Notes: generated by a model from the sequence alone, not told the origin. A stretch of 64,000 nucleotides of DNA from Atopsyche davidsoni (GCA_022113835.1 JAILWY010000023.1:11284001-11348000); one strand, 5' to 3'; numbered from the stretch's first letter, positions 25,301 through 38,187 are shown. Numbers and translations: made by a program.

Positions 25301-28300
25301 GTTTCCAATATTCTTGTCAACGCCATTCAAGGCAGATAAGCAGGAAAAAATGTACGTTGATGTTTCATATATTTGAGGAGACGAATACGTTCAATTTCAT
25401 AGATCGTCCGAAAAACCTATCCATGTAAGCCAAAATGTGTAAATTAAATGCCCGAAAACCATCCTTCAGTAGTCTCCTATGATAGCCTGAAGATATTTAT
25501 TGTAACTGAGAACATTCCGGGCACGAAATAACGCCAAACATTTAAAAAAAAAAGCAAATAAATAAAGAGATTGCGTTTTCTATCAAACAGCTAAATTACA
25601 AGTCGTCATCTTATCTGAACCTAGTATATTTACGCAATAGTAATGAATATTACACCTTTCAATCGTATACAATAAAATATCGAAACTACTCTCAGAAGCA
25701 ATAACAAAAAGAAAACAAATCAACAGCATAATCTAAGAATCGGTTTAAATTTGAGCAGACAGGGGCTAAACAGACTGATGATTCACGTGGCGATAACGGA
25801 ACGCTTCGGAAACTTTGTCCTATAGAATGTTTTAGGAAAACTGCCAGCAATTAAGTCTAACACAGGATGGAAGTCGGACGTTTTTTGTACCGACTTAAGA
25901 TCTTCTAAGTATTTATCAAATACAGATGCATTGACAGCTGCTTACAGAGTGACAATTTTCAATACATAATAAATATGCTGTATTAACAATAACAAAAAAC
26001 ATAACATATAACATAATTAAATTGAATTAATGGAACCTCTTGATTAATTCTACATTTCATATTTTCTTTAAATCGCTAGCATTTGAAAGGTATCAAGAAC
26101 CTTCTTGAAATTAAGTCAGTAAATAACTAATCATTATGACATGTACTCGACTCCAATAAGTATTTTATAATATTTTGTCTATCCAAAGGTTGTCTGTTAA
26201 AAATCACATATTCAGTGGAATGATACAATACTGAATAAAATCCATCGAATATGACTTTTGGAACATTTTAATTGATGAGTGTGGTATGTATTCCTACGAC
26301 ATACAACGATATCAGTTCGTTTTTAGAAACAAACGTTACGTGTATACAAACTGAATATCCCTAATAAAAAATCAAATACAATAAAATGTGGGTTTCGATA
26401 CACGAATAATTACACTGAAACCAATTAAGTGTAATTCGATAGATCTAAATCCAGTCCTTTGTAAGGATTCCATTTATTCGTTTGCGGTATTTGATTTCAA
26501 AAGTTTCGATTCCTGCTAGAACATTTGACAGCGGACATTTGATAACTATTCAACATGAAAAGCCCCGCGCAACGAACAGGATTAAGAATACAATATCTAA
26601 TTATAGGTACATGCGAAAACATATAAGTCAATTAAAATTTGAAACAATGGTAGTGTCCGTTCGATCGCGCAGTGATTACTATTTTACTATTGTAGTTACA
26701 TGTAAAATTAATACAAATAATATACTTTGAAAAACCTATAATTTTTTTTTGATATTAATATTGACTACAACTCAATTGCATCATATTATATAATTAATAT
26801 AATGGTATGATTTCAACATTGTTTTACTTTATAAAAATAATAATAAATTCTTGCTTATTAGATTCAAAAGAAATTCATATTCGTGTTCTAAATTCTAAAT
26901 ATATTTTTTTATATATATTTGGGACCGATAAGGTATCAAATATATAAAATATTACAACGTTATAATTTCAGCAACACCATACCTATAATTACCATATAAA
27001 AAATCCTTTTTTGGAACTTAGAATCACACCATCGTATGACTAACGCACAGCCTATAAACAACCGAACTAAAGATAGTCTCGCGGCACGCGAGTACCGGCA
27101 TGGCGATATGAATAAATATTGTAAGAATTGTATCATATCACATTCTGTACAGGAACACAGCGCGGGGTAAGGCAGTCTGACTTCTGCGCGAGGCCAGACG
27201 GCCGGGCCTGCGGTAACATGTTTATAGGTCTGTATAACGCAATACATCATCAGGGTTCTTTATATTGCATAATAGGTACATCATTCTGGGAGGGGGATAA
27301 TTGGTTCCGGGCCGATATGGGGATTCTTACCCCACGACGCGATACGTTATCTGCCTAGGGTTACCTGCTATTACCGATTATGTGGGACTGCAGATATTTA
27401 TAATAAAATAATGAACGATCAATAAAGCACCGTATAATCACACAAATCAGATACGGCTATTTCCAAATGTTGTAAATTTGATAATGTGCGGAAGCTATTG
27501 TAGAATTTCTAACCTTTTGGTAAATATATATTTTTTTAGAAAATTTCACGAAAAGGAAAATTACTACTTTAGTGCGTATAAGAAAGGAAATAATTCACAC
27601 GTCAAATAAAACAGTAGAATAAGCAAACCCAAGAAAAATCAAAGCATTATGTAACAAGCAGCACCTACACAAATATTCACACACTGCTTCAATATAGTTA
27701 TCGAATACAGTGCTAGAGTTTTTCTTTATTATTAAACGCCTACTCTACTGTCTACATTTTTGTTGTTACTAGATATACGACTTGAACCAGACGAACTGGA
27801 AAATTCGGCGGTTAACGGCAGAATTCAGCAAAACTACAAAGCGCCGTGCGCCACGCGTTTAAGCTAAATGAATAGACTCATTGAGGGTTATCTTCGCTGG
27901 ACCACACCGGCGGTGGAATAGAGTCCAGTCCACTGGACGGTAATGAAAGCATTGCAATTTAGTTATAAGAAAAGGTATAAATAAATACAAAACATAAAGC
28001 CTTGCTACTGCGCATTTTGGATGTATTGATCAATACTATAAAAAATCTAACATCCCGTGTAAAGGATTGGTGCACTCTTGTTGTACCACTCCAATCGATT
28101 TGTCTGAATGATGCGATGAAATAAGCGCTATGGTGTGTATGGCGAGAGATTAGTTAGTATAGTTAAGAATGCTACTATAAAACAAATAACTTTGTTAAAA
28201 AATCATATAGTGATAAAACAAACAGTGATGGTCTCTCGAAGTATCCACTTGTAAGACAAATTTAGAGAATATTATCAGTGAATCGTTGAAATATTCGATC

Positions 28301-28463
28301 GTCTGGCTGTCGACGTACAAGTGTAATGATTTCGTTATGACCGGGGGTTTTTATTGAAGACCTCGGCTATATTCGGCACGCGTGTATTTAAAACATTCGT
28401 TCGCCACAAACAGAATTACAATTGAAAAATCACTAGAATGGTGGAATCAGGAAAAGGGAGGTA

Positions 28464-28473
28464 TCTCGCGAGA
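28464..28473. promoter_or_regulatory. TCTCGCGAGA palindrome
   Basis: A perfect ten-base palindrome identical to a known vertebrate CpG-promoter element (bound by BANP; Kaiso has also been proposed). It stands at the start of a moderately GC-rich stretch (28440-28680). Whether insects use this element the same way is uncertain, so only the sequence match is claimed. Confidence 0.25.
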
Positions 28474-28638
28474 CCCCGGCTGCGCGCTGTCTTGTGCGGC
28501 GTGTTCCCATCAGTCGGCTGGCTGGTCACCCCGCCTCTGTTTAAACAGCCCCAAATAAATCGCAAGGCTGTCCCGCTGATTTACTGTCCTCGGCGAGCCC
28601 CGCCTCCTTGTCTGGCGCCTCGCGAGCATTTGTATCGG

Positions 28639-28681
28639 CAACCAACCAACCAACCGACCGACCGACCGACCGACCGACCAA
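28639..28681. repeat. (CCAA)n(CCGA)6 tetranucleotide repeat
   Basis: About four CCAA units followed by six CCGA units; the two arrays differ by a single A-to-G change per unit, so one probably arose from the other by a point change followed by slippage. Confidence 0.9.
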
Positions 28682-29430
28682 ATAAACCCTGCTTAGTGCT
28701 TGTAAACGCAAATGCTTATTGAAAAGAGATACGCTCAAGCTGGCTGTGTTTAAAATAAAACCAATTCCGTAAAAAAAAAACTCCATTGTTTTGTACACAC
28801 ACGCTGTGTATATAAAACAAAGGTGTGTGTAAAGAGGTTTGCTCCTAATGTATTAATTAAAAATAAAATATATTTTCTTGCTATATTCATATGAAATCTG
28901 TAAAAAGCTTTAAATCTTCAGCAAATACAAAATACAAAAAAGATCTACATAAAGCATAAACCAAAATATTCGTATCTTTTTCATTTCAATAATAACTTCC
29001 TCGAATGACGGTATCTTTTTATATGTGATTTGAATTTTACCAATTTACAACGAGAACCTGTAGCCAAAAATATATTTTTATCTGTAAATATTTATGACAT
29101 CCAAAGATTGAAAAATCGTTTGCCTGTTTCGCTGATTGTACCTTTGTTAAGAGTATAAAAAAATAATTTATTAAATTATGTTAACGAAACCGGAATTTAT
29201 TGTTCTGATATATATACATTTTACAATATTTAAATTTTATATACCCGTTAAGACGTGCGGACACGGGAGTAGTGTCAAAATACTATGAAGGCAGGAAAAA
29301 CTAAAAATAGAAATGCTGTTGGTAATAATGCCAATGCACACAGCGTGAAAGAGTCTCGCCTGCAGTGTAGCCTGAGCTGTAATGGAATAATCGATGCTTC
29401 AAAGTAAGCATACCGAATTCAGGTAGAGTG

Positions 29431-29442
29431 CCCCCCCCCCCC
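29431..29442. repeat. C12 homopolymer
   Basis: Twelve consecutive C residues in GTG-C12-TCC. Runs this long are uncommon in AT-rich insect DNA and are prone to sequencing error. Confidence 0.9.
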
Positions 29443-30256
29443 TCCAACGCCCACAGGTAAGGAACCCCGCGAGCGCTTTTAATCGCCCGTTTTAGGAATT
29501 CCTCGGGCAAGAGCGGGCTAGTTGCATTTATTAATCACGCTATCCCCCGGGGCATCGAGTAAATGAATTCATTATAAGCGAAGTCAGGTAGGCGCGTGAT
29601 CAAGTATTCTCCAGGTGAGATTGTGCACTTGTCATGTTATTTCACTGTATTTAATCTCATGTCTGATTATAAATATTTCAATGTGGACTTGCTCCGAAGC
29701 AAGGTGATTTTATGCATAAAAACCAGACACGCGGACAAATGCGCTTGATCATTCTTCACATTTCTAATTTATAAATTTAGGTTCATCATTACAGTATACA
29801 AGTATACTCGTATAGCCAATGATAGATTCATATAAGAGAATCACTATTTTTCACACGAAAAATACTAAATTTCTGTCTGGCGCGGCAATATTTAACTAAG
29901 TTAATTCATAAAATAAATGATTTTGCGATTTTTTTATGAATGTAAAAAAATACAATTTAAAAAAAAGTTTGTAAAGTAAAATATTATTTTCTGTTAAGAT
30001 TTTCATCGTTTTTTATTAATAATAATAATTATATATTCAAAGATGCATACATTTAAAACATACTTTTATATAAATTATACATCGTAGGTACGATATCACG
30101 ATTATAATATGTAATACACTACCTTACAGACAGAATAGATTACAAATGTCTGCTAGCAAATTAGAAATAAACCAGTAATTAACACCCAGGTAATAATTTC
30201 AAACCCTTACTACAAAATATTTAATTTCAGTTTTAAGACATTATTAAAACGGTATC

Positions 30257-30316
30257 GCCGCGGGGCCTCGCACGCGAAAAATGATTCGGCCTCCCTCGCA
30301 CGCCATTAGCCGCGGG
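30257..30316. repeat. Paired direct repeats around a GC patch
   Basis: GCCGCGGG occurs at 30257-30264 and 30309-30316, and CCTCGCACGC at 30266-30275 and 30294-30303. The order is A-B then B-A although every copy is direct. GCCGCGGG contains the self-complementary CCGCGG, so the outer words could also pair. The origin is unclear. Confidence 0.4.
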
Positions 30317-30702
30317 TATGTTCCTTCCGTTTAAAGTCTCCATTATTCTTGTGCCGGCGCCCGCCGACCCGCGCGGCCCGCGGACCTAAAAGCTTTCCTG
30401 GGAGGATGCGACCGGCGAGCGCGGCGCGGCGGGGCCGCTCTTTCATTGGCCACACGAGGCATTGCAAGTCTTCAATGGCAGAACGGGATGTTGTCGGGAA
30501 TAAAATAACATCGGGATGTTTCACTTTCTCATTTAAAGTTATGTTAAGAGATCAAAGAGAAACCATTGCAGGTACTAATATTAATTTACGCATGTGACTT
30601 AAGATTCAACATTTCTTTCTCAATATATACATGGAAATTTAACATGATAATTTCAATAATCAATATTTTTGACAGAGTTCTTGGTGGAATGCCATTTTAA
30701 TA

Positions 30703-30930
30703 TCTACTATAATAATAGCCATTGTGTGTTTGTATGTTTGTATGTATGTTTCGTTTTTCCGTTCTGTATAGAATATCTTAAAAGATACAACGCTGATTTT
30801 TTGCACATAAGTTAAGTAAATTTTTCCGCAGCTATGTGCCGAATTTCAAGACGATAGGATAATATTTTCATTCATAAACTTTAAAATATGCTCATCAAAT
30901 ACGTCATTTTATGACGGGCTACATTGCTAG
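30703..30930 (+). mobile_element. Short non-autonomous Helitron
   Basis: A 228-bp element with every terminal hallmark of a Helitron: it begins TC (TCTACTATAATAATAG), ends CTAG, and lies between a host A (30702) and T (30931). Near the 3' end is a perfect 6-bp hairpin, CGTCAT/ATGACG with a TTT loop (30902-30916), ten bases before CTAG. It has no coding capacity, so any movement would need a Rep/Helicase supplied in trans. The 5' part contains TTTGTATG-type tandem words. The family cannot be named from memory. It is the clearest transposon in the window. Confidence 0.8.
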
Positions 30931-31028
30931 TTTTTAATAAAATACTTGAGTTCTTTTCTCACATGTAATTTTTGTTAGTGACCGATTTCACCACATGAGG
31001 AAAAATCACTCAAGTATTTTATTTAAAA
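30931..31028. repeat. 98-base foldback adjoining the Helitron
   Basis: Arms at 30931-30950 and 31009-31028 match as reverse complements at 19 of 20 positions (core TAAAATACTTGAG). The left arm starts at the base immediately after the Helitron CTAG end. It may be a separate small foldback element, or part of the original target site. No target-site duplication is obvious. Confidence 0.6.
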
Positions 31029-32369
31029 TATTATGATAATTTCACTTAAACAGTATATAAAGCAGAGTCGATGTCAATCGATCTTTATAAAATTAACGCA
31101 CCATAAAAAAAATACCACTCGACTGTAATTATTTTTTTAAAACACTGTCTTTATGATAACATACTCAATTAGAGGATGTGATTCACGTTTTTATTAATGA
31201 CGTTCTTTATCATTATTTTATCAAAAAATATAGAAAGGAGTTTTTTAAGTGAAAACCACTGGTGACAAGGCCTCGGTAAGCTTGTAGAATCCTATTTTTT
31301 GTATCTTGTAAATAATATTTCAAAGAAAACCAATAAAAATAAACTATGCAAGGGTATGAAGTAAATGCGCTAACTGCCTGCACTCGGTGACAGCGATTCG
31401 GGCTGTTGGCCAAAGCCGCCCTTTGTCCTCACTCTGACAGGAAGGTTCATAAAATATATAAATGGGTTTAGTGCTGATTTAGCATGGTCAATAATGATAT
31501 ACACAGACATACATGACTTAATTATTAAGTACTATTATTTTTAATAATCAGAAGATCCAATGACATCATTAATGAAAATCGTTTTTACTAGAATATAAAG
31601 AAGTGACTTCAAATATGACTAAAATATGAGAGAAATAGCAGTGTCTATAAAGAAAGCCAGACGACATTGCATTTTGTGTAGGTCGCTTGTTCCAAGTTCT
31701 GAATTATTCAGTTTATTCAGTGCTCCACATCTCCACAGACGGGCTCCATGTCTCATTTATCTTTCACCCATTAAGAAAGTCATAGACAGCTGCTTATATT
31801 GCAAAAGAATACATAAACTAGATGGCCGCGAGAAATATATCAACTATGACACGAGAACGTCGAGCTAATACCATCGCGAATATATTTTAAAATAGAAAAA
31901 AATTATCAATGTGTGAAGAACAACACCGATACGGAGCCATTCAAACCTATACAAGCCACAAATATATGCTCTTACAAAAAACCGTTATAAGCCCTACATT
32001 CTTGGAAATCAGTATGAAATCTATAATGGTCTTGTAAAACACAATAAACCTCTACAGCCGAGTCGAAAGGGGGAAACGGGCTACAGTATACGATAATGAT
32101 TTTATAGTGCAGAGCTCCATTTCCCTAGTTATTCGGGCGGCCATAAAGCACGAGCGAGGGAAGAGTCCGCGGCCGCGGCAGAGCTGGAAGCCGTAAGCCA
32201 TAAACACTGGCCGGCCGGACTCGAACGCAGCGCCCGGCGCAGCGCGGGGCTAAGTGCTCGACCGGAAATCCTTTTGGAGGCGCACGCTCGAAACTCACTT
32301 TACGCGGTCAGAGGATATCGGCCGCTCTTTCCCGGGCTCCGGCCATCGGCCAGGCGGGCGCATTCCGCG

Positions 32370-32387
32370 ATCGCCCGGCCGGGCGAT
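32370..32387. repeat. Perfect 18-bp palindrome
   Basis: ATCGCCCGGCCGGGCGAT reads the same on both strands with no central spacer. Fewer than one perfect 18-bp palindrome is expected in 64 kb outside simple repeats. It could bind a dimeric factor or form a cruciform. Confidence 0.55.
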
Positions 32388-33094
32388 GGCTCGGGGATCC
32401 GACCTCAAATCAAAGGTATTCCACAAAACTCCGGAAATCATTTCTATCGGTTTATCCTTATCCGTATGAGCTTATCACTTCTGCGGAAAGCTTAAAACTT
32501 ATCTCTTCAGATGAGTTGTTATTTTGAAACTTTTGAATGGATAGTATAAAAAATTAAATGTAAATTTACAAGTTGGGAACGTCATGCAAAAAAAGTTTTA
32601 ACTAACAAGGAGAGTTTTCGGTGCCAACAACGAAATAATTGAGGTAGGACAGTCAATAGAGAATAGCCCTTGACTGAGAGAGTGGGAGGGGTTCTTTATG
32701 AAACTGGACCCGGGAGCGGAGTAGCCGACGACACTTTATTAAACACAGGAAGTCCTGAATGTTTGAAAGATAAACTCTCCTTAGCGGTAATGTACCCCGT
32801 GCAGACCGCCACACTCTGCCAAAATAATTATTGTTTTTGAGAGTTGCGCTCCGCTTAACTTTGATAATTTATACCTGCATGTTTCGAGAGCGCCTTTGTT
32901 GCAAGAAAAGGCATATACCTCAAACGAGTACAATACGTGAGCTATTCAAACAGCCACACGGTTCATTTGAAGCATTCGTTAGATTAGCCACTTCAATAAC
33001 ATCAAAATCAAACAACACAATGATCGGAACAATATCACAGTTTTTATCTATCTGAAGAACTCGAATATTTAAGTTGCAATCTACCGCAGAGAGA

Positions 33095-33103
33095 AAAATG
33101 GCG
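33095..33103 (+). promoter_or_regulatory. YY1/Pho-like motif
   Basis: AAAATGGCG, an exact match; a second site of opposite orientation lies 523 bp downstream at 33626. Confidence 0.25.
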
Positions 33104-33625
33104 TAAAAATAAAAATAACTTATTGACAGAGGCTTGTTAGGGTTGTTTTTTTCTAAGCCGAGCCAAGATTTTCAAAATTTTAAAAATGTATTGTATATGT
33201 ATTGTAAAAATGTATATGTATTGTATGTATATCTACCAACTTAACAGATTTCAATTTTTTCAAATCATATATAATTTAAAATCTTGATAAAATAATACAA
33301 AACATAATATTGATAGCATTCTAATTATTTCAGTGCAAACACCTCATCATATCATATTACATAGGGAAGGCAATCAAACAAAGGTGCAGTATAACTTCAT
33401 TTTTACTAATTGTGCAGCGCCTTCAGCAGACCAGGCGGCGCGGCACCGGGCCGTGAATGAACATGAGGCATGACTATTTTAGAGCAAATCCAACTGGAAC
33501 AGAAGTTTGAACTATTTTCGGCCGCGGCTGCAGTTAACGATCAATACGGGGCGGATACAGCATCTCTGTACGTAATTCAGTACTAAGTATTAGCTGACAA
33601 TTCAATACGAACAGGTAAACTGTAA

Positions 33626-33634
33626 CGCCATATT
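33626..33634 (-). promoter_or_regulatory. YY1/Pho-like motif
   Basis: CGCCATATT in AACGCCATATTGC, about 0.5 kb from the plus-strand site at 33095 and 1.4 kb before the double site at 35048. Confidence 0.25.
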
Positions 33635-34422
33635 GCAAGCGCTGTATCTGCATCAATAGAAAATAGTTTCGTATCCAATAGTTGAATTCAAATTAACCTT
33701 AAGACACGTATCTAGATTAACTGTATGTAACTTAAGCTTAATATCAATTTCCTTGTATTTAAATAAACTTTTGAATTCTATAAATGGATTCTTACGTCTT
33801 CGGGGGCACTAGTGAATAAAATAATAAATTGAAACATGATTCTGAATTTAGCCAAAATTAAACTTTCTAACATCAATAAATTTAAAACTATTTACATAAA
33901 AACTAAAAGGGTAATCATCGCCAATGAAAATATTTAAGAACTCATCGAATCGTAAATTGATTATCTACATTTTGAAACTTGTGTGGATAAATTTTTCAAC
34001 GAGCGACTGCAGTTTCAATACTGACAAACTATACACCGTCACAAGAAATATTACAAATTCCTGCTTTTTGAATGCGTTTACTACGTCAATCGTGAATTTA
34101 TTTTAAATAAACCTGAAGATAGGTATACAGATAACTCGGAATATTTCCCGAATACTTCTGCTGCATACTCGAATGCTACTGCGTCTCCGATGCACTCGGA
34201 GCCCAGCCAATATGTCACGCGACCAATCCGACGGCTCGATATAAACCTCGAGGCCGTGACACCTCTCTCGCAGCTCCCGTGGCACGGCCTGCCTCCGGGA
34301 AGTGGGGCATGGCTTATCCCATTGCAAGTAAGATTTTGTCAAGGTGGCATGCAAACAAGAAATCCGATTCCATGGTCCTACGTATTCTGGCAAAGAATAT
34401 TCAAATAAAAAATATATAAAAA

Positions 34423-34425
<3 letters not shown>

Positions 34426-34504
<79 letters not shown>
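34426..34504. repeat. (TA)n microsatellite
   Basis: About 39 uninterrupted TA units. Open frames reading Tyr-Ile repeats through it are artefacts. Confidence 0.95.
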
Positions 34505-35047
34505 CACATAATATGTATAAACGGTAAAAAAAAAAATTTATTTAAGAACTGGTTTCCATAGTTACAAGACAGATCACTGATTTCTCAATGAAAAAAAATC
34601 ATCAATCGTCCGATCAAACGTGTACCCATATCCACAATATATATGTATATATTTATAGAAGCATATAAAGATTTAAATTTAATTCAACTTTTTCCTATTT
34701 ATTTGAGCAGAATAAACAAAATATTAATCAACGAGAATGGTAATATCTTTTATATAGAAATATCAGAGGTGGATTTCGCATTAGGTCCAAAAAATAAGAA
34801 AAACACAATAAGCCTACCTATAATAGGATCTGAATACTGGAGTACCCAACGAAAGCAAATAACGTCGACTAAAACACATTTCCCAAGATAATCCTATAAA
34901 GACATTTTATGTTTTATTAAAGAAATACCTCGCGGGTTAGGACGGGGTCGAGGGCGGGCGCCTCGGCTGGCTGAGCAACGGCACCTCGGCATTAGGCACG
35001 CCACACACATTAGCGTTAAATTATTTATTGCACCCTCAATCTGCCGT

Positions 35048-35070
35048 AAAATGGCGGAAGTCGCCATCTT
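35048..35070. promoter_or_regulatory. Facing pair of YY1/Pho-like motifs
   Basis: AAAATGGCG (35048-35056, plus) and CGCCATCTT (35062-35070, i.e. AAGATGGCG on the minus strand) face each other across 5 bp. The second is a near-perfect match to the vertebrate YY1 consensus core AAGATGGCGGC; the first continues into GGCGG. Pho sites are a main component of Drosophila Polycomb response elements, and paired sites are a plausible strong recruitment point. No GAGA or other PRE motif cluster was systematically sought. Confidence 0.45.
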
Positions 35071-36231
35071 AGCCGGGGTTCCATTGCGATATCCGCCCTC
35101 CAACATTTTACTCCCCGTATATAAAATAAGCTTACGTGCAATTGTAACGGGCACAGTGAGACAGAGAGCAGCTTCGAAAGCACATTATAAAAGTTCAGCG
35201 CGAAAATGGATTAATCAATCAACTTGATCTAACGACGCATTATTTTTCCTGTAAAGCCTCACCACCAATACTGTGAACCTTCTCTACTATAATGTATGCA
35301 TTTTAAAGCAATGCTAATAGTGTGAGAAGAATAACATCTCATTACATGATTTTACTACGTTTTGACAAGCTTCTGTTTATTTTAGAATTTTGCATCACCT
35401 AGCATCCGGATTCCATGCGGCTACATTTTTTTACGATAGTTAATAATGTGCACGATATAGCTACGTTAAATACTTTGTAGTGTATTCGCAAGCCCCGCGG
35501 TAGCTTCGTGGGTGTTGTAGGGAGGGGTCCTCTTTTAGCCAAAGCGATTTTAGTGTTTTTTGCCAATTTGCAGGGGTCAAGCGCCGGCCAGCTGATAAAT
35601 AGGGCTATAGATTGGGACGTCCGCCGAGCTATGATTTAGCGGGCGCGTTTAACTTTTGATCTTCATACCGCGCGGGCACGGAGCCGCCCCGGGCCGCCTG
35701 CGAGCGATTGTGATGGTTTATGCTGCAATCTACGCACTAATGCTCTACCCGAGTAAAAAATGGAACGTGTCGAACATGAAATGGGTATTTCGCGGTTGCG
35801 GCGTATTGTTACGAGTTTCGGCCCCGGACTGAGCGAAAGAGGGACAAAAAAAAATTGAGATGAAAATTTAATATTTATTAGGCTCGAGAGAGTAGACCAA
35901 ATGACAGATTCGAAGTCCTCCAGGGAAAAAAGTCGATTTGACCCAAATTGACGAGAATGGCGAAAAGAAAAATACCTACAAACGAATTTATTATTTAACA
36001 TGAATTTCAAAGCTAGAACAAATGTTATATTTAAACTAAAGAGTAAGGGCTTACATATATACATATACACGTATAATTTGAAAACTAGCGTAATTTATAT
36101 GGAAAAAAATATTTAAATACATGTTGCTTTCAAGTTTGAGAATCAAAAAAAATCCTTTAAAAAATCACGGAGGCATGTTCCAGAATCACCTGCATTTATA
36201 AGTGCCAGCCCGCCCCGAGACGCCCTGCCCC

Positions 36232-36264
36232 CGCCCCGCTGCGGCGTGTCCCGCAGGAGGGGCG
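36232..36264. repeat. 33-base GC-rich hairpin
   Basis: CGCCCC-(G)-CTGCGG pairs with CCGCAG-(GA)-GGGGCG: twelve pairs with one small internal loop and a 6-base CGTGTC loop. It lies in the 36.2-kb GC tract. Confidence 0.45.
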
Positions 36265-37454
36265 TGACTCGATGACTGCCAGACGTGACCAAACTGACAG
36301 TTTTTCCGGCACCTGCGCGCATATGGCCGTACGTCCGCTCCGTCTCCGCGTGTTCCTCGTGAAATAACAGGCGCCAGCACACGCGCGCCGCTACTGGTAT
36401 TCAAATGTCCGGTCTAGACGTCCGAGTCAATATTAGCCGGTTCGTGTATTACCGATGATTAGATCCGTCCATCGCGGAAAAAAGCCGCCGTACGAATTGT
36501 CAGCCAAAAGAATATCGAAAAATGATGACATACGACACGGTCACGACTTACTAACCCGTACATAATACAAAGCTACAATACACTATTGTTATTTTGTGAC
36601 ATTTTATGTCAATAGTTTACTCAAAGTTTTTTTCGTAAATGATCACCGCCATGTAAAGAACCGGGAGTTCACAAAACGTTTTAGTGGGCAACGTCATGTA
36701 GCGGCTCCGCGTGTAGATCGAGACCAGTCCCGGGGTCCGATCTTTTTGCGGGCTCCCCTCATAACGACCTTTACCAAAGTTTTTTTTCTTTGTCCGTGAC
36801 ATATTCACTGAACTGTTCCGAGACGACAGGGTTCGACTACCAGAGGATTCGACTGTAAGTGAGCGTTGTAGAATGTGTACTGCGGAATAAGTTGGGGGGT
36901 CACTTTTGATTTGAAAGTTAATCCTATCGGAAGATACGTCAGGAGGCACTCGGTCCCCGGAACGTGAGATTATACATCGACAGTGTACTGTCAATTTCTA
37001 ATAAAATAGGAGATTCAATTTCAATTTTATTGAAAAACATTTTCCATGAGATGAATGACCGAGTAAAATTATGTTTTCTGTTTTTTTTTATGAACGAGGG
37101 TATTCTGTAGTTGAAAAATGGGTTAAAAAAACCCGTCTACATTGGCAAGCTGGCACTCGTCCCGCACGGGCACAGCGGCTCTCTGAATACTCTTCCACGT
37201 AGCACGCGAACTGCTCCATCGCCACCCAAAAATTAAAGCTCGCCGCTCCGATACGCCCGTAAACACAATAAAGACCTCAGACGAAAGCGGAGAGAATAAA
37301 CAGAGCGTTCTGAATTTTAAAAAAACCAGCGCGAGCATCGCCTAAATGGTCTTTTTATTCAGAGGGGAAGGCGGCGCGGTTTTATTTCAGCGCGGGACGA
37401 CATGCATTCGGGGCAATAAAGCCATGAATAAAAACATAGTGGCGAGTCGTGTGT

Positions 37455-37486
37455 CGCGGGAGGCTCCTCGCGCCGCCTCCCCCGCG
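37455..37486. repeat. 32-base GC-rich hairpin
   Basis: CGCGGGAGGC faces GCCTCCC-(CC)-GCG: ten pairs with a 2-base bulge and a 10-base loop. The size and bulged-stem design resemble 22366-22396 and 36232-36264. Confidence 0.45.
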
Positions 37487-38156
37487 TCGCCCGGCGTCGC
37501 GCTCCGGCTGAATAATTGTGCGGCGCGCTCACTCTGCGGCGGTTACAAGCTATGAAATTTACATTCGATGTGGCGATAAAAAATGCTAATGCCCTTTGTT
37601 CGAATTTTGCACGAGCCTCTCGAAGAAGCGGGCGACGAAATATGTAAAATTAATAAGCTCCGAGCAGGTTAAAACGAAATTCTCCAGTAAGTAAACATCA
37701 CTTCGCGAAACGATTGTTCGGTAGCTCCGGATCGTTCTTCACAGCGACAATAAGCAAAATCGGAAGTGCCTCGAGTAGCCGGAATGTTAATAGAACACAC
37801 TCGAATCAGTTTCGGTCATTATCGAACCAGTTTAAACCAATTTCTGGGATAGCGATCAAATTTCACTACAGATAAACAATAGGAACATTCTGTCTGATAT
37901 CATACATTTTCCTAATTTTTCTAATTAAACGACGTCAATAAATGCAATCAATTTGGTAGAATATAATAACAGCACAACAATAAATACATATTTCACACAC
38001 GTGCTGTTCAATGGTGAAATAACTACCAGGATGCACAACGATGTTTGGTAATAGCTACAACAGCAATTCCTCGGCTTTAGGTGCAGGAATTTGCTGGCGC
38101 CTAGTCGGTGGGCTCCACGAGGGTCTATCCGCACGGTGAGCGCCGCACATTCGTCG

Positions 38157-38187
38157 GACGCTGGGCTCGGGCGTCCAGACGCCTGCC
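38157..38187. repeat. Alternative small hairpins
   Basis: GGACGC pairs with GCGTCC across nine bases. The right arm overlaps GGCGT-CCAG-ACGCC, a 5-bp hairpin with a 4-base loop, so the two folds exclude each other. Both are short and the support is weak. Confidence 0.25.

Larger units (their letters stand above)
25000..30702. other. Non-coding block, mostly AT-rich
   Basis: From about 25100 to 27000 there is an AT-rich plain with no feature. Moderately GC-rich patches occur at 27150-27210, 27880-27940, 28440-28680 and 30240-30450. Around 30243-30316 there are paired direct words (see separate entry). A CC-centred 16-bp near-palindrome is at 27923-27938 (GTCCAGT/ACTGGAC). No exon is called. 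Confidence 0.55.
31029..34425. other. Non-coding mosaic block
   Basis: GC tracts lie at about 32150-32400 and 34230-34320, with AT-rich DNA elsewhere. An imperfect TGTATTGTATA-type tandem occurs at 33187-33230. The 32-kb tract contains an 18-bp perfect palindrome and GAGTCC/GGACTC arms about 50 bp apart. No exon, tRNA or known microRNA was recognised. Confidence 0.55.

Noticed and set aside
33583..33590. CTAAGTAT resembling the miR-252 start
   Set aside because: The seed differs at one position and there is no hairpin.
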